A stretch of DNA of 64,000 bases from DASVTU01 sp036387415. Lineage in GTDB: Bacteria > Acidobacteriota > Blastocatellia > Pyrinomonadales > Pyrinomonadaceae. The stretch is from NCBI GenBank assembly GCA_036387415.1, contig DASVTU010000034.1, forward strand, positions 1 through 64,000, in the 5' to 3' direction. A model generated the notes under the pieces. It was not told the origin of the DNA. It saw only the letters and a program-made list of their open reading frames with translations, and did no database searches. How positions within the stretch are numbered: position 1 is the first letter of the stretch; each line of letters begins with the position of its first letter. The position numbers and the translations under genes are program-made. Positions 52,214 to 60,833 of the stretch are shown here, piece by piece.

Positions 52214-52330
52214 AAAAATCGAAATGCTCCCCTCAAGTTTCACACGTATTCTAAACCGTGCGCGTCGCAAAAGTGTGCGCCTTTTGCCAAGCGAACCTTG
52301 CGATTTCGCTTCGTTTTAACTAAAGCAATT

Positions 52331-52541
52331 TAACAGGATGGACAGGATAAAGACGTACGGGATAGACAGGATAACGAGAAGGGGAGAAGGGAAAGGGTGA
52401 AAAGGCGAAAGGGAAAAACAAAATTCTGTTCTGTCGCTTAATGCGTTTCTGTCCCTGTTCTCATCTCCCCATTAACCTTTTCTCCATGAGTCGTTTTTAT
52501 CCTGTCCATCCTGCTCGCATTTCATCCTGTCTATCCTGTGA
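52331..52541. repeat. 9-mer outer and 7-mer inner nested hairpin element
   Basis: The outer arms 52331-52373 (ACAGGATGG/ACAGGATAA units) and 52495-52540 (ATCCTGTCC, ATCCTGTCT) are complementary. An inner pair GGGGAGAAGGGAAAGG / TCTCATCTCCCCATTAACCT sits between them. It fills most of the 345-base gap between rqcH and the CrtC-like gene. Confidence 0.8.
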
Positions 52542-52559
52542 AGCGTCCGTTGTTTTGAT

Positions 52560-54179
52560 TCAGATTCGTTCGACGGTTTCGCGTGGTTCGACGAGAAGGG
52601 TGCGGAAGGATGAGAGGCGGACGAGACCGCGCGCCGCGCCTTTCATTTTAGAGACGAACTTGCGCTCGGTGTAATGGACGGCGACTTTGGCGTCTTTGCG
52701 TGCCTGGCTAAAGTGAGCGGCGAGTTGGGCGGCTTCGATGATGGTGCGTTGCGGGATTTCCGCGCCTCGCTTTGTGTTGCGGATGATGACGTGTGAGCCG
52801 GGATAGTCGGCGGCGTGGAGCCATGCATCGTGTGAGCGTGCGACACGGAAGGTGAGATAGTCGTTGTCGTGCGCGGCGCGACCGACGAGGATTTCGTAGC
52901 CGTCCGACGAACGATAACGACGCGCGCCGGGTATGTTCGCGGTGGTCTTCTGCGACGCTATGGTGCCTTGCGGTTCGCCTGGCGACGCGGGGCGTCGGTC
53001 GTCTTTGGTGCGCGCGCCTCGGTCGAAGGCTTCGAGGGCGGCGCCGTCGCGTGTGGTGATGACGTGTTGGAGTTCGGCGCGTTGAGCTTCGAGTTGTACG
53101 AGTTCTTTATTTAACTCTGCGAGACGCTGCGCGATTTCCTGTGCGGCGCGACGCGCCTTCGTATAGCGCGCGAAACGATGCGCGGCTTCTTCCTGTAGAG
53201 TTCGATTTTCATCAATCTCAAGTTCGATGATGGGCGCGTCTTCGGCGTAGTAATCCGTGAGACGCACTTTGGAACCGAGGCGTTCGGCGTTGGCGATGTT
53301 GGCGAGCAGGAGATCACCGACGCGTTTGTGTTCGTCGGCGTCGCCGTGTGCGGCGAGGTCGCGTTCGAGATTGCGCCGGAGTTTGTGACGCTTCTCGGTC
53401 GCCTGTCGCAGACGCGCTGTTGAAGCGGCGGCACGCGCATCGAAGGCGCGTGCCGTCTCTAACTGTCGGTAGTGTTGGTCGAGCGCGTCGGAGAGCGAGG
53501 CGGTAGTATCGCGCGGGGAGAATTCGGGAGGCGGTTTGATGGAGAATTGCTGTTTGGGCGTTGTGTTAGTTGGTGACGTTGGTGGCGGCGACGGTGGTTG
53601 TGTTTGTGCAGCTGCTTGCCGTGTGGCGAGTTCGGGTTTCGCTTCGGTGTTGGCATTGGTGTCGGCGGCGTTCGTCACGGAGGGGGATGTGGATTGCGTG
53701 GGTGGTTGGTAAGTGTCGGCAATCTCCTGGCCTGTGCCGTGTGCGGGGCGGAGTGTGTCGAGGATGCGCGCGGCATCGTCGAGGAGAAAGATGTTGGCGG
53801 AGCGTCCGGTTAGTTGCGCGACGAGCGTGCGCGCGTGTACGTCTCCGAGCGCGTCGCGTGCGGCGAAGACGAAGCGCACGATGCGTTCGGACGCGTCTTT
53901 GTTGATGCTTTGCAGGGTTGCGCCGCCGAGATGTTTACGCAGCGAGAGCGCGAAGCCAGTGGGCGCAAGCGACTGCTTCTCCAACTCGCGGACGGTGCGC
54001 CGAACCATGTAGAGGCGCGGCTGGTTCGGCTCGGCGGCAAGAAGAAGATAACGACCGTCGCCTGTGCGAAAGTCGATGGCGAGGACGGCGCGCGCGAGTT
54101 GAAACACCTTCCCCATGACGCGCCCGACGAGCAGTGGCGTTATCTCTTCGACGACTGATTGGATGGTCTGTTCGTTCAA
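52560..54179 (-). CDS. NFACT-family protein RqcH (ribosome quality control)
   Basis: A 539-residue NFACT protein that binds stalled 50S ribosomes and adds alanine tails. The N-terminal NFACT-N (MNEQTIQSVVEEITPLLVG... VGRVMGKVFQLAR; NQPRLYMVRR; LRKHLGGATLQSINK) is followed by an interspersed helix-hairpin region and coiled coil (about 230-400). The NFACT-R domain (GYEILVGRAAHDNDYLTF, LHAADYPGSHVIIRN) is last. The residue pair usually read as DR in B. subtilis RqcH appears as ER in ASERIVRF, as best I can align it. A Pro/Thr/Ala-rich stretch near 155-215 is an insertion. Confidence 0.9.
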   Translation of the reverse strand: MNEQTIQSVVEEITPLLVGRVMGKVFQLARAVLAIDFRTGDGRYLLLAAEPNQPRLYMVRRTVRELEKQSLAPTGFALSLRKHLGGATLQSINKDASERIVRFVFAARDALGDVHARTLVAQLTGRSANIFLLDDAARILDTLRPAHGTGQEIADTYQPPTQSTSPSVTNAADTNANTEAKPELATRQAAAQTQPPSPPPTSPTNTTPKQQFSIKPPPEFSPRDTTASLSDALDQHYRQLETARAFDARAAASTARLRQATEKRHKLRRNLERDLAAHGDADEHKRVGDLLLANIANAERLGSKVRLTDYYAEDAPIIELEIDENRTLQEEAAHRFARYTKARRAAQEIAQRLAELNKELVQLEAQRAELQHVITTRDGAALEAFDRGARTKDDRRPASPGEPQGTIASQKTTANIPGARRYRSSDGYEILVGRAAHDNDYLTFRVARSHDAWLHAADYPGSHVIIRNTKRGAEIPQRTIIEAAQLAAHFSQARKDAKVAVHYTERKFVSKMKGAARGLVRLSSFRTLLVEPRETVERI

Positions 54180-54181
54180 GA

Positions 54182-54262
54182 TAAGGCAAAAGTAAAAAGG
54201 AAAAAGGCAAAAGTAAAGACAGCATCCTTACTTTTGCCTTTTTCCTTTTGCCCTTTGCCTTC
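54182..54262. repeat. Heptamer hairpin element between rqcH and RDD genes
   Basis: GGCAAAA/GTAAAAA/GGAAAAA/GGCAAAA/GTAAAGA units at 54182-54216 pair with 54227-54262. The loop is AAGACAGCATCC. The unit is the same as in the element at 9914-9993. Confidence 0.85.
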
Positions 54263-54268
54263 TTCTGT

Positions 54269-55861
54269 CTACTCGCGGACGATAATCGTGCCGGAGAGAT
54301 GGTCGTGCGTGGCGCGGCCTTCGGCGTCGAAGAGAGCGTAGAGCAGCGGGACGCCGAGCGTGACGAGCGAGAGCATGTAGAAGATGGCGCGACGCATCGA
54401 CTGTCCGGTGGTCGGAGCCATCGCGGTGCGCGCATCGACGGCACGCAGCGAGAAGATAGACATGCCCCAGGTGTAGCCCGCGAGCGCGGTCGAACCCGCG
54501 AGATAGAGGAACATGACGACGAGGATGATGCCGCCCATCGAAGCGGAGACGCGCGGGTCGTGCCAACGTCCACTCGTCAGTTCGATAACCGCGGCGAAGG
54601 GCGACGAGAAGAATGCGACGACCAGAATGTCGAGCAGGCCAGCGAGGATGCGGTTCAACTTGGGCGCGCGGTCGTCATAAATCTCCGCCGCGTTGACGAC
54701 CGGAACCGTGTTGGCCGCTTCGGTAATCTCGGCTTCGCGCCGCTCAAGCGATAACTCATCGACGACGCCGGAAAAGACACGACGCGACGCGGGCGCATTT
54801 GCCGTCTGCGTCTTGGCGGTAGCAACGTGCGTCGTGGTTGTTGCGGCGGCGACGGCGGCGGTCGTGGTATTTGACCCAGCGGCGGTTGTTGCTGTGGCTG
54901 TGCCGTTCGTAGAATCTGCCGCGATAGTTGCGTCGGTTGAAGAGACGGCTGACGGAGCGACGCCGGCGGTCGTCGCGGCGTGTGATGCGGGGAGAGCGTG
55001 CGTCTCGGTTTTGACTTGGACGGGTGCGGCTTCGGCCTTCGCGGGTTGTTGTGTGGGGAGTGCGACGAGGCCGGAGGCGCGCAGAGATTCGCCGGAAGCG
55101 CGTGGCGATTCAGTTGAAGGACGCAGAGGCTCCGTCGTCTTTTCCGTTCGCATGGTCTGCGGCGCTCTGTGCGCTTCAGCGGCAGGCGCCGCGGCGTTGA
55201 CGTTCGGCTTCGGCGGCACGGGACGCGGAAGCGGCGTGACGAGCGCAGGCTCGGCGGCGGGTTGATAGTCTTCTTCGGCCACGCGCGCGACGGCGGTAGC
55301 GGTCGCCGTTCTGCCTCCGTTTGAGCGCGACATCGGCGGTGGCGAAGGTTGGCGTGCGCGTTCGATGCGACGCAGCGCGGCGGCGACGAGAGGATTGAGC
55401 GGCGGCGCGTCGTCGCGCGGCGGGACGAGTCCGAGCGGTTGTGCGGGTGCGGCGGCGTCGTCCGGCGTCGCGCCGTAGTCGGGTTGATGTTGCGCGACCT
55501 CTTCCGCCTCCTGCGCTTCGCGCGCACGACGCTGCTGTATCTCGCGCACGCGCTCGCTCAACTCCTTGCGCCATTGCGGACGCGCCGCACGCCCCGTGCC
55601 CGGAAACTCAATCAGCGTCGAGCCGGATGGCGGCGTCGCGGTGGCCGTCGCCGTGGCTGTGGCGACCGGAGAGTCGTTTGCGGCGGCGTGAGAAGTATTC
55701 GCGGGAGCATTCGCGGTGGCGGTAGATGCTTTGTGCTCCTGACGCGGAGCTTTGGCGTTTATTTTTTCCGATGGAGGAGCGGTTTTCTGGGCCGGTCGTT
55801 GGCAACGGGGGCAAATATCAAGCTCATTTGAGTAAACGGCGCGGCACGCGGCACACTGCAT
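54269..55861 (-). CDS. Zinc-ribbon and RDD-domain membrane protein
   Basis: A 530-residue protein. The N-terminal zinc ribbon (C3, C6, C17, C20: CAAC/CPRC) is followed by about 340 residues of low-complexity Ala/Thr/Pro sequence, and the C-terminal RDD domain (about 385-530) has three spans and the tail EGRATHDHLSGTIIVRE. The RDD core is paralogous to the 174-residue protein in the kinase block. The low-complexity middle contains AVAAATTTTHVATAKTQ-like repeats. A Shine-Dalgarno (GGGAGG) sits inside a small inverted repeat AGGGAGGCTCCCT before the ATG. Function unknown. Confidence 0.83.
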   Translation of the reverse strand: MQCAACRAVYSNELDICPRCQRPAQKTAPPSEKINAKAPRQEHKASTATANAPANTSHAAANDSPVATATATATATPPSGSTLIEFPGTGRAARPQWRKELSERVREIQQRRAREAQEAEEVAQHQPDYGATPDDAAAPAQPLGLVPPRDDAPPLNPLVAAALRRIERARQPSPPPMSRSNGGRTATATAVARVAEEDYQPAAEPALVTPLPRPVPPKPNVNAAAPAAEAHRAPQTMRTEKTTEPLRPSTESPRASGESLRASGLVALPTQQPAKAEAAPVQVKTETHALPASHAATTAGVAPSAVSSTDATIAADSTNGTATATTAAGSNTTTAAVAAATTTTHVATAKTQTANAPASRRVFSGVVDELSLERREAEITEAANTVPVVNAAEIYDDRAPKLNRILAGLLDILVVAFFSSPFAAVIELTSGRWHDPRVSASMGGIILVVMFLYLAGSTALAGYTWGMSIFSLRAVDARTAMAPTTGQSMRRAIFYMLSLVTLGVPLLYALFDAEGRATHDHLSGTIIVRE

Positions 55862-56208
55862 TTTGAGGGAGCCTCCCTTAAATTAAGACAAGTGGAATTT
55901 ATGTCTGGGACGACGGGGGGAACCGATAAACCCAGACCGTTTGCGGAGTCGCGGCGGATGCTATCAGAAACTACTTTAAGTCGTCAACCAGAAAATATAC
56001 TAGGCACTGTGGTTGCGCCTTCGTTGACTACAAAATATTGGGAAACAATGAAGGGCAGAGGGTGGAAAGGAAAGGGCTGTGGGTGGAGGGATGATGGATG
56101 GAGGGAAGATGGGAAAGGGAGAAATGGTTAAAAGGCGAAAGGGAACTAAACCTTGACCCGTTTAACCTTTTACCCGTTCCCGGTCGTTTCGTTCAGCCGT
56201 CATCCCTT
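55862..56208. repeat. Purine-rich hairpin element of the heptamer family
   Basis: The region has no gene. A purine array (GGTGGAAAGGAAAGGGCTGT and similar, about 56050-56123) leads into GGTTAAAAGGCGAAAGGG at 56126-56143, which pairs with CCCGTTTAACCTTTTACCCG at about 56157-56180. The 3' arm reaches the end of the lepB gene. Confidence 0.65.
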
Positions 56209-57081
56209 CTAGCGGATGCGTGTGCCGGTGCGGCTCCATCGTGTGTTTTGGAAGAAGTTGACGAGAAAGTTATTGTCGTTGGGCGCATGTTCGTCGTACG
56301 ACCAGATGATGAACATGGCGCGACCGACGACTAACTCTTTGGGAACAAAGCCCCAGAGGCGACTATCGGAACTGTTGTCGCGGTTGTCGCCCATGACGAA
56401 ATACTGGTTGTCGGGCACTTTGACCGCCTTGCCGTTGACGCCGTAGGTGAAATCGGAAGGTGGGTCTTCCAGACCTCTCTGCTGGCGGACGAGTGTGCGG
56501 GCACTGTAGTAGACGCTGTAGAGTTCGTCGTCGCGGCGCGGCGGCGAATTGAGGTCTTTGAGCGCGGCCTTGTCGTTGCCGAGATATGGGTCGGAGGCGA
56601 TGATGCGATGTTCTGGAAGCACCTGCCCGTTGATGAGGACGTTGGCGCCGCGCACCTCCACCGTCTCACCCGGCAGACCGATGACACGCTTGATGAAGAA
56701 CGTCTGGTAACGCACGATTTCTTCGTTGGTGTTCATGTCCGAAGGGTATTTGAAGACAATGACATCGCCGCGTTTAATCGGGCGTTGGGGCAGGAACGGC
56801 AGTTGCGGGCCGTCGTCGTTGGCGAAGATGAATTTGTTAATCAGAAAGTGGTCGCCGACCATGATGGTGTTTTCCATCGAGGCGGTCGGGACGGCGGCGG
56901 CCTGACCGACAAAGGTCATGAAAAACAACGCCATGATGAAAGTGACGATGGCCGACTCGAAATACTCACGCAAGACGCCGTGCGATTTGCCCTGTTGCTG
57001 CGGCGCGACGCTTTTGGAAGCGACGTTGTGCGCCGACGTTTCTTTGGTCTGGTCGAGACGGGCTTGAGGTGCAGAAGCCAT
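56209..57081 (-). CDS. lepB: Signal peptidase I
   Basis: A type I leader peptidase of about 290 residues from the ATG at 57081 (GGAAG upstream); a 65-residue upstream extension is unlikely. A polar N-terminus is followed by one membrane span (about 48-68, TFIMALFFMTFVGQAAAVPT). Catalytic Ser is in PTASMENTI, catalytic Lys in FIKRVIGLPGE, and box E MGDNRDNSSDSRLWGFVP is intact. About 55 residues between boxes C and E form an extra loop. The enzyme cleaves signal peptides on the outer face of the inner membrane. Confidence 0.95.
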   Translation of the reverse strand: MASAPQARLDQTKETSAHNVASKSVAPQQQGKSHGVLREYFESAIVTFIMALFFMTFVGQAAAVPTASMENTIMVGDHFLINKFIFANDDGPQLPFLPQRPIKRGDVIVFKYPSDMNTNEEIVRYQTFFIKRVIGLPGETVEVRGANVLINGQVLPEHRIIASDPYLGNDKAALKDLNSPPRRDDELYSVYYSARTLVRQQRGLEDPPSDFTYGVNGKAVKVPDNQYFVMGDNRDNSSDSRLWGFVPKELVVGRAMFIIWSYDEHAPNDNNFLVNFFQNTRWSRTGTRIR

Positions 57082-57181
57082 GACACTTTTTCTTCCCGAC
57101 GGACGCGTGCTCGCGGCGTCCGCTCTTGGTTTGTGTTGACCGATGTCGGTTGATTGATACGGGTACGAGCGCGGCGTGATT

Positions 57182-57559
57182 TTAGAGCGGCTGCCGTCCG
57201 GCAAAACCCGCTTCCATGTCGTGCCACCATTCGATTTCGTCGCCCTCGCCGAGTTGCCAGCAGAGCAACACGACACGCCCTTCGCGCAACGACGGAAAAT
57301 CTATCAGGCCGCGTCCGTAGTCTTTGAGTTGAACGCCGAGGGCGTCGAGTTCGCCCGTGTGCTCGGCGAGGCTCAGAATCGCGGACAGATACCTGTCGCT
57401 TCCGGCGAAACCGCCGCCGCCGAGTTCCGCGCCTTCCGCAGCGCGTTTGGCCGCCTCGCGCCAGAAGTTCATGCGTTTGTACGCGCGCTGAATCCTTTCG
57501 ACGATGCCACGCACCATCGGTAATAAAGCGTTGGCCTCTTCAATCTTGAAAAGCTTCAT
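57182..57559 (-). CDS. DUF2203-family protein
   Basis: A 125-residue cytoplasmic protein matching DUF2203: KLFKIEEANALLPMVRGIVERI at the start, a helical middle, and GRGLIDFPSLREGRVVLLCWQLGE followed by EWWHDMEAGFAGRQPL. The family is found in many bacteria; its function is unknown. It lies between the NYN gene and lepB on the same strand, and the stop of DUF2203 is about 100 bases before the lepB start. The repeat element at 57564-57631 precedes its start. Confidence 0.88.
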   Translation of the reverse strand: MKLFKIEEANALLPMVRGIVERIQRAYKRMNFWREAAKRAAEGAELGGGGFAGSDRYLSAILSLAEHTGELDALGVQLKDYGRGLIDFPSLREGRVVLLCWQLGEGDEIEWWHDMEAGFAGRQPL

Positions 57560-57563
57560 AAAT

Positions 57564-57631
57564 TAGAGGTCAGAGATGAGATGTCAGAGGTTAGTGAAAT
57601 CAGCTTTGTTTAACTGACCTCTGACCTCTGT
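57564..57631. repeat. Heptamer hairpin element between NYN and DUF2203 genes
   Basis: GTCAGAG/GTTAGTG-type units at 57564-57595 pair with GACCTCTGACCTCTG at about 57616-57631. It lies between the two genes. Confidence 0.8.
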
Positions 57632-57633
57632 TC

Positions 57634-58449
57634 TTACTGGTCGTCTGTGACGCGGATGAAGTCCGAGACGGTTTTGAACTGGTCGAGTTCGTCGTTCATC
57701 TCGGCTTCGGACGTGGTGCGCGCCGCCGTTTCATGAATCGTCTCACGATGATTGTTGCTCAATTCAGGATGTGTGAGCGGGTTGATGGCCTGCGGCACAA
57801 GACTACCGTTCGGCGGCGGCAGTTCATGGTTCATCGGGTGCGAATCGTGTCCGTTGTGGACGTAGGTTTGCGGCTGCTCGTCGTGATGCGGGTGGTGGTC
57901 GTAGTAGCGCGCGCCGTGCGAAGCCTCTTTGCGAACCTTGTCGGCAATTTCGCCGAGGTCGATGAAATAGTCTGCCACGTCGATGAGTTTGGGCGCGGTG
58001 TTGGAACGAAAGCCCGCGACCTCGACGCGGCAACCCTTGTATGCCACGGCGTTGACGGCATAGACGAAATCTTCGTCGCCGGAGACGAGGACTGCCGTGT
58101 CGTAGCGTCCGGCTAGCGAGAGCATGTCCACGGCGATTTCGACATCGAGATTCGCCTTGCGCGTGCCGTCGTAGAAAGTCTTGAGTTCCTTGTGCACGAC
58201 GCGAAAGCCGTTGCGACGCATCCAGAGCAGAAAGCCCTGTTGCCGCTCGGCTCCGACATCGACGCCCGTGTAAAAGAAGGCGCGCAAGAGGCGACCGTCG
58301 CCTAAGAGAACTCGCAGAAGCTTGTTGTAGTCGATGTCTATATTGTGAAAACGCGCTGCGTGGAAAAGATTGTTACCATCAATGAAAACCGCCACCCTAC
58401 CCCTGTAACCTAACAGCCACGAAATGTTGTTTGTTGGGTCAAAATGCAT
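57634..58449 (-). CDS. NYN-domain (LabA/PIN-like) ribonuclease
   Basis: A 271-residue protein whose first 170 residues form a NYN domain: RVAVFIDGNNLFHAARF, a central RRNGFRVVHKELKTF and NLDVEIAVDMLSLAG, LVSGDEDFVYAVNAV, with the conserved acidic residues present. NYN proteins resemble PIN nucleases and act on RNA. The C-terminal 100 residues are His/Asn/Pro-rich and disordered (YYDHHPHHDEQPQTYVHN). GGGGTGG lies 8 bases before the ATG. It is the first of a NYN-DUF2203-lepB run on the minus strand. Confidence 0.85.
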   Translation of the reverse strand: MHFDPTNNISWLLGYRGRVAVFIDGNNLFHAARFHNIDIDYNKLLRVLLGDGRLLRAFFYTGVDVGAERQQGFLLWMRRNGFRVVHKELKTFYDGTRKANLDVEIAVDMLSLAGRYDTAVLVSGDEDFVYAVNAVAYKGCRVEVAGFRSNTAPKLIDVADYFIDLGEIADKVRKEASHGARYYDHHPHHDEQPQTYVHNGHDSHPMNHELPPPNGSLVPQAINPLTHPELSNNHRETIHETAARTTSEAEMNDELDQFKTVSDFIRVTDDQ

Positions 58450-58549
58450 GCAAAAACCACCCCGTTAAATTTATTGAATTTCAAATATCGACCAATCACT
58501 AACCTAGAATGCCGCCGCGAGGTGCGAGAGGTCAAGCGCAAAGCTTCAT

Positions 58550-59557
58550 TTACGGTGTCGGCGCGGTGCCGGGAGCGACGGGCGTCGGCGCAGTTGCGGC
58601 GGGCGACGCGGCGGCATTTGTCGGAGATGTCGTCGGCGGAATCGCGTTTGTCGGCGTCGCAGCGATGATGTCGCCCGTCAGGGCATCGACGTAGACCATG
58701 AGCGGCGAGACGTTTGCGCCGCCGACCGACACTTCCCATGCGAGATGAATGGCGAGCATGGTCGGGTCGTCAGCGCGCGTTTGCGGGTAGACGACGAGTT
58801 CGCGCACGGTCGTCTCGTTGGTGGCGGTCACGTTCAAACTTTGCTCGCGCCCGCCTGCGTCCGTGTAGGCGATGCTGCGACCCGCGAGACGCGTCACAAC
58901 ATCCTGCGGCGTCACCGCCGGACGCAACGCCTCCATCGCGCGTTCGATGCGAGGAAAGACGGGGAGCGCCGTGCTCGACAAGGCGACGATGCGACGGTCT
59001 GCGGGCATCCATTCGATGTCGAGCAGCCCGTAGCCCGCGCGCAACGGATAACGAAACGGCGTCTGTCGATAGCGCGCACGTTTGGTTCCGTTGGGCGTGT
59101 CTACGCGTTCGACGAGCGAGAGGTCTTCGGGCGCGACGCCAAGCATGACTCGCGCGCCCGTAATAAAACGGCGCAGAGACTCGCGTGTCTCCTCCTCGGT
59201 CGGCGACGTGCCCTGCGCCTCACCGCCGACGAGTGGCAGACGCAACGACGCCGAGGCTGGCATCGAAGGCAACGCGCGCACCGTCGCCGTAACGGGTTGC
59301 AGTTCCGGTGCGCCCACTCCTGCCGCCACTGCCTGTTCGCCTATCAGCGACGCCCAGACGCCGAGCACGCGTTCGCGTCTCTCCTCGCGCGTGGCGAGCA
59401 TGACAGGATAGGCTGGTTCGTTCGGACGCGGGCGTCCCGTCTCCGGTTGACGCGAAAGACTCGCGCACGCGCTGGCGAGAACCGCGAGCGCGATGCATGT
59501 GGTGACCTGCACGAACGTCCAACGTCGTTTCGACAAGATGAATTTGCTGTGCGGCAT
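58550..59557 (-). CDS. Lipoprotein with a PepSY/thermolysin-propeptide-like C-terminus
   Basis: A 335-residue lipoprotein. A basic N-region and hydrophobic stretch lead to a lipobox LASAC, with the cysteine at about 31. The middle (about 90-200) contains VMLGVAPEDLSLVERVDTP and YGLLDIEWMPADRRIVALSS. The C-terminal region HLAWEVSVGGANVSPLMVYV-DALTGDIIA resembles the FTP/PepSY module of protease propeptides. A Pro/Thr/Ala tail ends it. No protease domain is present. It may inhibit or chaperone a peptidase; this is speculative. Confidence 0.75.
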   Translation of the reverse strand: MPHSKFILSKRRWTFVQVTTCIALAVLASACASLSRQPETGRPRPNEPAYPVMLATREERRERVLGVWASLIGEQAVAAGVGAPELQPVTATVRALPSMPASASLRLPLVGGEAQGTSPTEEETRESLRRFITGARVMLGVAPEDLSLVERVDTPNGTKRARYRQTPFRYPLRAGYGLLDIEWMPADRRIVALSSTALPVFPRIERAMEALRPAVTPQDVVTRLAGRSIAYTDAGGREQSLNVTATNETTVRELVVYPQTRADDPTMLAIHLAWEVSVGGANVSPLMVYVDALTGDIIAATPTNAIPPTTSPTNAAASPAATAPTPVAPGTAPTP

Positions 59558-59624
59558 CGGCGTTGAAGAATGAAACGCGGAAAAAGTTTCTGCTAAAAAA
59601 CCTCTCGGTGATTATACTGCAAAG

Positions 59625-59730
59625 AACAGCGAGCAGTAAGCAGTAAGCCGTGTGCGGCAAAAGCAAGAAACAGCAAATCATGAATCGGATATCCGTTTTG
59701 ACTACTCGCTGCTTACCGCACACTGTTATC
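59625..59730. repeat. Heptamer hairpin element before the zinc-ribbon gene
   Basis: GCGAGCA/GTAAGCA/GTAAGCC-type units at 59625-59660 and their complement at 59700-59730 (ACTCGCTGCTTACCGC). The right arm ends 27 bases before the TTG start. A TATAAT follows at 59732-59737. Confidence 0.7.
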
Positions 59731-59756
59731 GTATAATCGAAGGACGGAGAAGCAAC

Positions 59757-60815
59757 TTGCCGGACGAGAAAGACGACATCATTTCATCGTTTGATGCGGT
59801 GCCCGCGCAACGCGAGGCGCGCGGTTTTACGCGCGAGCAGATGGTGGCGTGCGAAAAATGCCAACGCGCTAATCCGCCGACGCGCATGAACTGTCTTTAT
59901 TGCGGCGCGGCGTTGCCCGCGAACGAGGCCACAGCCGCGTTGCGCCGTCCCGTGCTCCGGCAGTTGGAGACATGGGAACAGGGCTTCAACGTTGTCTTGT
60001 TGCCGAGTGCCGCCGAGTCGAGTGTCGCGTCGGGTGTCGCAGCGAGCGTCGGAGCGGCGTTCTCGGAAGCGGCTTCGTTGTTACGTCTTGAGCCGGAACG
60101 TGTGAGCGAAATCGCGTCGGCGCGCAAGCCTCTGCCGTTGGCGCGCGTGGCATCGCGCGAGGAGGCGTCGCTTGTTGTGGAGAGGCTCAGGGCATCGGGT
60201 CTGCAAGTCGAGACAGTGGCGGATGAACTGCTGGCGGTCGAGACGCAGCAGCCGACGCGCATCCGAAGGCTTGAGTTCGCCGACGATGTGCTGACGGGTT
60301 GGAGCGGCGCGGGCGACGAGGCGCATGTGCTCGCTTGGACGGAGATTGAATCGCTGGTGAGCGGTCGGCTTTTCACGAAGCGCATCGAGATGGAAGAACG
60401 TCGCACGCGTCTCGGCATGGAGAAGGAGACGGTGGACGCGCGCGAGATGACCGACGACGCGGGCGTCGTCGAGATTTTCGGCAGACGCGGCGAGGTCGAT
60501 TGGCGCATCATCAGCGACAGCTTTGATTATTCGTGCCTCGGCCAACGCAAGAGTCTTCTCGCCAGAGAAAATTTCGTCACGCTCGGCGAGATGCTCCGCG
60601 CGCGCGCCGCCTCAGCCGCTTTCGACGATGACTATACGCGCCTGCGCCATCTGCTCGCTGCCGCTTGGCCGCTCGCCGAACACACCGAATCGCGCGGCCT
60701 GCGACGCGAACGCCCCGGCAAATTCAACGTCGAAGCCGCCACCATCGTCAGCAACGAAACGCAATGGACGCGCTATGCGCGCCTGCGAAATTATTATGCG
60801 ACGAAGAACCGTTGA
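59757..60815 (+). CDS. Zinc-ribbon protein of unknown function
   Basis: About 352 residues from the TTG at 59757, preferred because GGAG lies 8 bases upstream and the upstream frame is repeat-derived. The zinc ribbon is CEKC ... CLYC at about 33-50. The next region (about 70-190) includes LRQLETWEQGFNVVLLPSAA and VASREEASLVVERLRASGLQVETV, resembling a DUF-type alpha/beta domain with a possible ligand site. The C-terminal half has RIRRLEFADDVLTGWSG and VDWRIISDSFDYSCLG. No enzyme family was recognised. rlmB follows 18 bases later and is likely cotranscribed. Confidence 0.72.
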   Translation: MPDEKDDIISSFDAVPAQREARGFTREQMVACEKCQRANPPTRMNCLYCGAALPANEATAALRRPVLRQLETWEQGFNVVLLPSAAESSVASGVAASVGAAFSEAASLLRLEPERVSEIASARKPLPLARVASREEASLVVERLRASGLQVETVADELLAVETQQPTRIRRLEFADDVLTGWSGAGDEAHVLAWTEIESLVSGRLFTKRIEMEERRTRLGMEKETVDAREMTDDAGVVEIFGRRGEVDWRIISDSFDYSCLGQRKSLLARENFVTLGEMLRARAASAAFDDDYTRLRHLLAAAWPLAEHTESRGLRRERPGKFNVEAATIVSNETQWTRYARLRNYYATKNR

Positions 60816-60833
60816 CAGTAGACAGAAGCCAGC

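Noticed and set aside
52331..52541. Possible CRISPR array (regular repeats in the rqcH/CrtC-like gap)
   Set aside because: Units are 7-9 bp with no unique spacers of 30-40 bp, and the two arms are complementary instead of direct repeats.
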